Origin: Panorpa germanica
Taxonomy: Eukaryota; Arthropoda; Insecta; Mecoptera; Panorpidae
Assembly: GCA_963678705.1 (NCBI GenBank)
Contig: OY783221.1
Location: 13,020,001-13,084,000, forward strand
Direction of reading: 5' to 3'
DNA: 64,000 bases
Shown: positions 61,001 to 64,000 of the stretch, piece by piece
Numbering within the stretch: position 1 is the first letter of the stretch
Layout of the letters: every line of letters begins with the position of its first letter
The notes under the pieces: generated by a model
Seen by the model: only the letters and a program-made list of their open reading frames with translations
What the model was told of the DNA's origin: nothing
Databases searched by the model: none
Program-made: the position numbers and the translations under genes

Positions 61001-63521
61001 ACTGATTTTCTTTCTATTAGAGATCGATTTCACAATAAAATCCGCTTTATATACGATATTTTGGAAAACTACTCATACTTAAAATTAATAACAATTTCAG
61101 ACAACAAATGAAACCTTATACTAAACAAATACCCAAGCGCGATCGGTATTTTTACTACTTTATTACATTAGAAAAACATAAAATAAGGAAACACTTTTGT
61201 AAGACATCGTGAAATTTTATAATATTTTTTAAAATTTCATATAGAAAAATTAGTTCTTAATTCGTGTTGAAACAAATAATTCGTGTAAAGAAAGACTATT
61301 TGTTCTTCTTTGTGAAACGTGTTATTTCGAATCGAGGGTTAGGTACTCGTATATTTTGTTAAAAGGAAAAGTTTAATGCCTAAAGCTTTTGAACTTGAAC
61401 TAAATTAAATACGTCAATGTAAATAGAGCTTACAACATTTTATACCGGAGTATTAATAAAAGCTTTTCATATTTTAATATTGCGTCTTTTTTGAACGACT
61501 TACAACGTTGGTAGCCATGGGTGACATGGACTCATGTAAAGATAAAAATATAAATGTGAATTATATATACATTAATTTCAATTTAGCTTGAAACGAAACT
61601 CTTTAAAAATACATTTAGTCATATTTTTTTCTAATGTGATTTAAAAAATGAAATGATATTAAATTTCAATTCGTCTTTTCGTTTATTAACTTTTCCTTCA
61701 GAGAGAGAGAGAGAGAGAGAAAGCCAATATCACCTAAAAAATAAGGTAAGCTAACCTAATAATAAAACTCCAAAAGCAGCAGCTAATCTTAAGGGATACC
61801 CCTGTTTTCAAAACTAGAAAATACGTGAAATGTTTTCTTTTAAGATTTCTTAATTAGACGACATAGTGGGCGAGAGCATTATAGATTGACGCCGACTGTT
61901 GTACTTTCGGGTTCGATGCCTGGATCAAAGTTTCTGAATTTGGTTGTTATCAAGTTCAATTGCTCATAAACTTATTAGGCAGCGGTGTATTTTTGAATAA
62001 TAAAAGTTTTAATTTATTAGAAATGAATGAATGAATAGTAAAAAGGCTTACTAAAGACAGTCAACTCGTGGTCACTAGACGCTTTGGTGTATATGGGCGT
62101 CTCCAAGGACACTTCACAGGAGTAGACGCCCGTAGCAGGCAGATCCAGGTTCTTCAAAGTGACCTGCCGCTCATTACTTCTGTCCATCTGAAACATTAAG
62201 GGCGGTAAGGTAAAATCGATAAAAAAAGCATATTTTCGATGATGTTTTTTGACGACATAGTTAATATATAATTATTTCTATAATTACTACATGATAAAAT
62301 AACTTTTCTACAATACGTTGTGAAATTTTCATAAATAAATATAAAGAAATGAGGCATTGACAGCGAATCTCTGCAGACATCACAAAAAAAAGTAACTTTA
62401 CGGTGTCCCTCATAACTCATCACTGGATTTTCAGAAATCGAAAATCCAGAATGATTTCATTAGTTGATAAGTTTCTGTAGGTAATGCTGTCGAAATTCTT
62501 CTAGTGATTTTTTAATTTTTTACAGCACTTAAAAATTCAAAATTCCGATTTTTCATGAAAAAAATCGGAAACTTTGTTATTTTAAAATACGTTCAAATTA
62601 AAAAATGTAACTCGACAGCACTACTTCGGCATTTATGTAAAGAAAGAGTGTGCAAAATTTCAAAAGAATCGGTCCAGTGGATTTTGAGCTTGAGAAGGCA
62701 ACGACTCTGAAAAAGCTATGTGTGAGAGAAATGCATATAAAAGTCAAAAGTAAGAAGAACCAGACCAAAGAGGTGAAGACTTAAAACTCTATATCTATGA
62801 CAGTTTTACTGCAATCGACTTCAAATTTTCACACAATAAACTTAATATGTTGTATATTAATACAAATAAATTTTAAAAAAATTAAAAGAAAAGGTGAAAC
62901 CTTACTCCCTCCTTAATAAATTTAGCTGAATTAGGCCGTCCGCACCAAAACCAGTTTGAAATCAGTTTAGTTACGTTTGTGCCGTGTGTTTTCTCTCATT
63001 CGTATACACGTTCGGTTTCTCACTAACAACACAGTTGCATTCTCATTCGATTCGGGCAGATTCGGGGCTAAGGTTTGCAACCAATCGCCCCATGTGCGGA
63101 CACCCTTAATGTTTAAATTAAACAAACTTTTCATACACCGAATTATATTTCATTAACTTTTAAAAGGAAACACACGCCCTTCACTAAACCCTTAGCAAAT
63201 TCCCTAAACTACCCCACAAATATCTCTCGTTTTAAAGTTTCAATTATTTTGTGGTGAACCCCACGCATGTATTTCAAGAAATACCTTTAATACCTACATC
63301 TATTTCTGCCCCGGGTATGGAGAAGTTTCTAAAAGGAGGTACTCTTCCTTTGATGTACTGGTAGAATTTCGAGGAAACAGATGCTGGAGAATCTGCTCGC
63401 AGCCATTCTACTTTGTACAGTAGGTCTTGTTGGACACTGTGCAAGCACCGGAGTGTCACTGATGACCCCTGGGTCGCAAAGCGCTTCATCTCCAGGTCCA
63501 CGCGGATATCGCAGGAACATT
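55041..63521 (-). CDS. Beaten-path (Beat) family Ig protein, gene B; first exon(s) beyond window
   Basis: Five exons read on the minus strand: 63,521-63,298, 62,187-62,052, 59,225-59,092, 56,887-56,410 and 55,183-55,041. All have GT-AG borders and the same phases as gene A, giving 370 residues. Ig1 is identical in protein to gene A across the first exon (74 residues). Exon 2 begins MDRSNERQVTLKNL where gene A has MARSTDKQVTLKNL. Exon 3 is clearly diverged (QDSSPRITFSSPVFNVGEML, then EANCTSYPANPPPHITWLIN). The Ig2 insert is eight codons longer, with 15 tyrosines and the shared core PQYDYAKQYGYYA. The C-terminus SFFVTASATAVLILCSSFV again suggests GPI anchoring. Introns are 1,110, 2,826, 2,204 and 1,226 bases and contain a LINE insertion, LINE and SINE-like pieces and two MITEs. 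A guidance or adhesion role with Sidestep-type receptors is inferred from the family. Confidence 0.9.
57439..57936 (+). mobile_element. LINE insertion (same family as 37.4 kb) in gene B intron
   Basis: The 498-base insertion is flanked by a 9-base duplication, ATGGAGAGC, at 57,430-57,438 and 57,937-57,945, and ends in a short A-rich tail. It corresponds to the last third of the 37-kb LINE: QHKWDNSDKG, KLKWPRRLMTMTSRLRMNHT, then CECGEEETDPDHILWQC and the short 3' UTR CTAGGAAGCCCGAGAAA. It has several stops and frameshifts. It lies antisense to gene B, in the intron between exons 3 and 4. Confidence 0.85.
60320..60760 (+). mobile_element. I-type LINE fragment in gene B intron
   Basis: The frame around 60,340-60,420 reads MDIMEETEKGIKWMNEVRSK, corresponding to the LLKGGSEGKRWMAEIEKK region of the 6-kb element. 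The 3' UTR around 60,690-60,720 (TTAGAATAGTTTTAAGTTTA) also matches it. It is strongly decayed and lacks the zinc-knuckle segment. It lies in the intron between exons 2 and 3 of gene B. Confidence 0.6.
61703..61721. repeat. (GA)n microsatellite
   Basis: Short GA dinucleotide run within a gene B intron. Confidence 0.9.
61860..62025 (+). repeat. tRNA-derived SINE-like unit
   Basis: TAGTGGGCGAGAG (61,866) resembles a pol III A box. GGGTTCGATGCC (61,910), ~45 bases downstream, closely fits a B box (GGTTCGANNCC). The spacing is that of a tRNA-derived head. The tail contains CATAAACTTATTAGGCAGC, also found at 33,410 (CATAAACTTATTAGGCAAC), which supports a dispersed element. No intact tRNA cloverleaf was recognised. 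Confidence 0.5.
62200..62912. mobile_element. Kolobok-like MITE, 713 bp, abutting a splice acceptor
   Basis: TTAA on both sides (62,196-62,199 and 62,913-62,916) encloses GGGCGGTAAGGT and, inverted, GGAGGGAGTAAGGT. It is related along its length to 2,227-2,890. It lies in the first visible intron of gene B, only 12 bases from exon 2 (acceptor AG at 62,188-62,189), so the element provides the branch-point region. Its small open frames are shared with the 2.2-kb copy by descent of the repeat, not as genes. Confidence 0.85.
62934..63105 (-). mobile_element. PIF/Harbinger-like MITE, copy 4 (172-bp short form)
   Basis: TTA lies on both sides (62,931-62,933 and 63,106-63,108). The ends are GGCCGTCCGCAC and GTGCGGACACCC. 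In reverse it corresponds to the first ~160 bases of copy 2. It lies 17 bases from the Kolobok-like MITE in the same gene B intron. Confidence 0.85.
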
Positions 63522-64000
63522 CTGGAACAAAATAATTATTAGTAAAGTTTATGGCACGAGCGCTGCACATGAAAAGGGTCATTTAGATGCCCTTTACGGA
63601 AAATTCAAGTCGGAAATTATTTTTTAGTAAATTACTACGTATAGATATAATAATTCTAGGTAAGGATTTAGAATCTTCATTCAATTACTAGTACTAGGTA
63701 TATGTTCAATAAAACAAATCTTTTATCATAGAAAACTTAACTTTATTATAAAAGTGGAGCTTTGACCCACCCATGAGAGGTCATCTTCAGGTAAAAGAAA
63801 TTATAAAGTTACACTCTCTAATGACACACTATGACAAACATTGCAAGTCAAAATTAACAGAAAATGACTCCTGTTATAATGAAGCTTATTTGACGCTGTG
63901 AAGAGACTCTAAGTCTCAATCTCAAGTATACAGTGGATGACGTCATTTAAAAACTAATAAATATCTTGAACTGAAGCGTTATGTTCGAAGTGGTAAACAT

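Overview
The window is AT-rich eukaryotic nuclear DNA, most likely from an insect. It holds short exons split by GT-AG introns, a pair of beaten-path (Beat) type immunoglobulin genes, and a dense layer of mariner, piggyBac, Kolobok-like, PIF/Harbinger-like, hAT, jockey and I-type elements. I cannot settle the order of insect. No rRNA, tRNA, CRISPR, operon or bacterial gene organisation is visible.

The only host genes I can support are two Beat-family paralogues in convergent (tail-to-tail) orientation. Gene A is on the + strand (exons 23,669-25,749). Gene B is on the - strand (exons 63,521 down to 55,041). Both have five visible exons with identical intron phases, two Ig domains, a Tyr-rich insert inside Ig2 and a hydrophobic C-terminus with no cytoplasmic tail. 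The exon or exons carrying the start codon and signal peptide lie outside what I can recognise (gene A) or beyond the window edge (gene B). The pair is a mosaic. The first visible exon, most of the second, and the last ~65 coding bases with ~70 bases of 3' flank are nearly identical, while exons 3 and 4 and all introns have diverged. This fits gene conversion between inverted copies.

Region by region. 1-23 kb is intergenic and built of repeats: MITEs at both ends of the series, a hAT element sitting inside another repeat (2.9-4.6 kb), I-type LINE ends (5.9, 18, 22.5 kb), jockey pieces (9.5, 11.8 kb), a mariner head (10.9 kb) and a Harbinger-type MITE (14.7 kb). 23.6-25.8 kb is gene A, compact, with introns of 75-402 bases. 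25.8-55 kb is a 29-kb gene-free spacer with Kolobok-like MITEs (28.0 and 34.4 kb), a TA-flanked MITE (30.7 kb), a piggyBac derivative (32.5 kb), a direct repeat pair (35.9 and 39.1 kb), a complete 5'-truncated LINE insertion with target-site duplication (37.4-38.8 kb), mariner pieces (41.7-43.1 and 45.4-46.1 kb), an 81-base tandem array (50.5 kb) and a PIF/Harbinger derivative with a MADF-like reading frame (52.2 kb). 55-63.5 kb is gene B, whose introns (1.1-2.8 kb) have been enlarged by a LINE insertion, another LINE piece, a SINE-like unit and two MITEs.

The window is also a useful record of transposition. Three elements can be compared with unoccupied or split relatives inside the window: the hAT at 3.3 kb, the 37-base piggyBac-end insertion at 39.1 kb, and the repeat block that splits a mariner at 41.9 kb.
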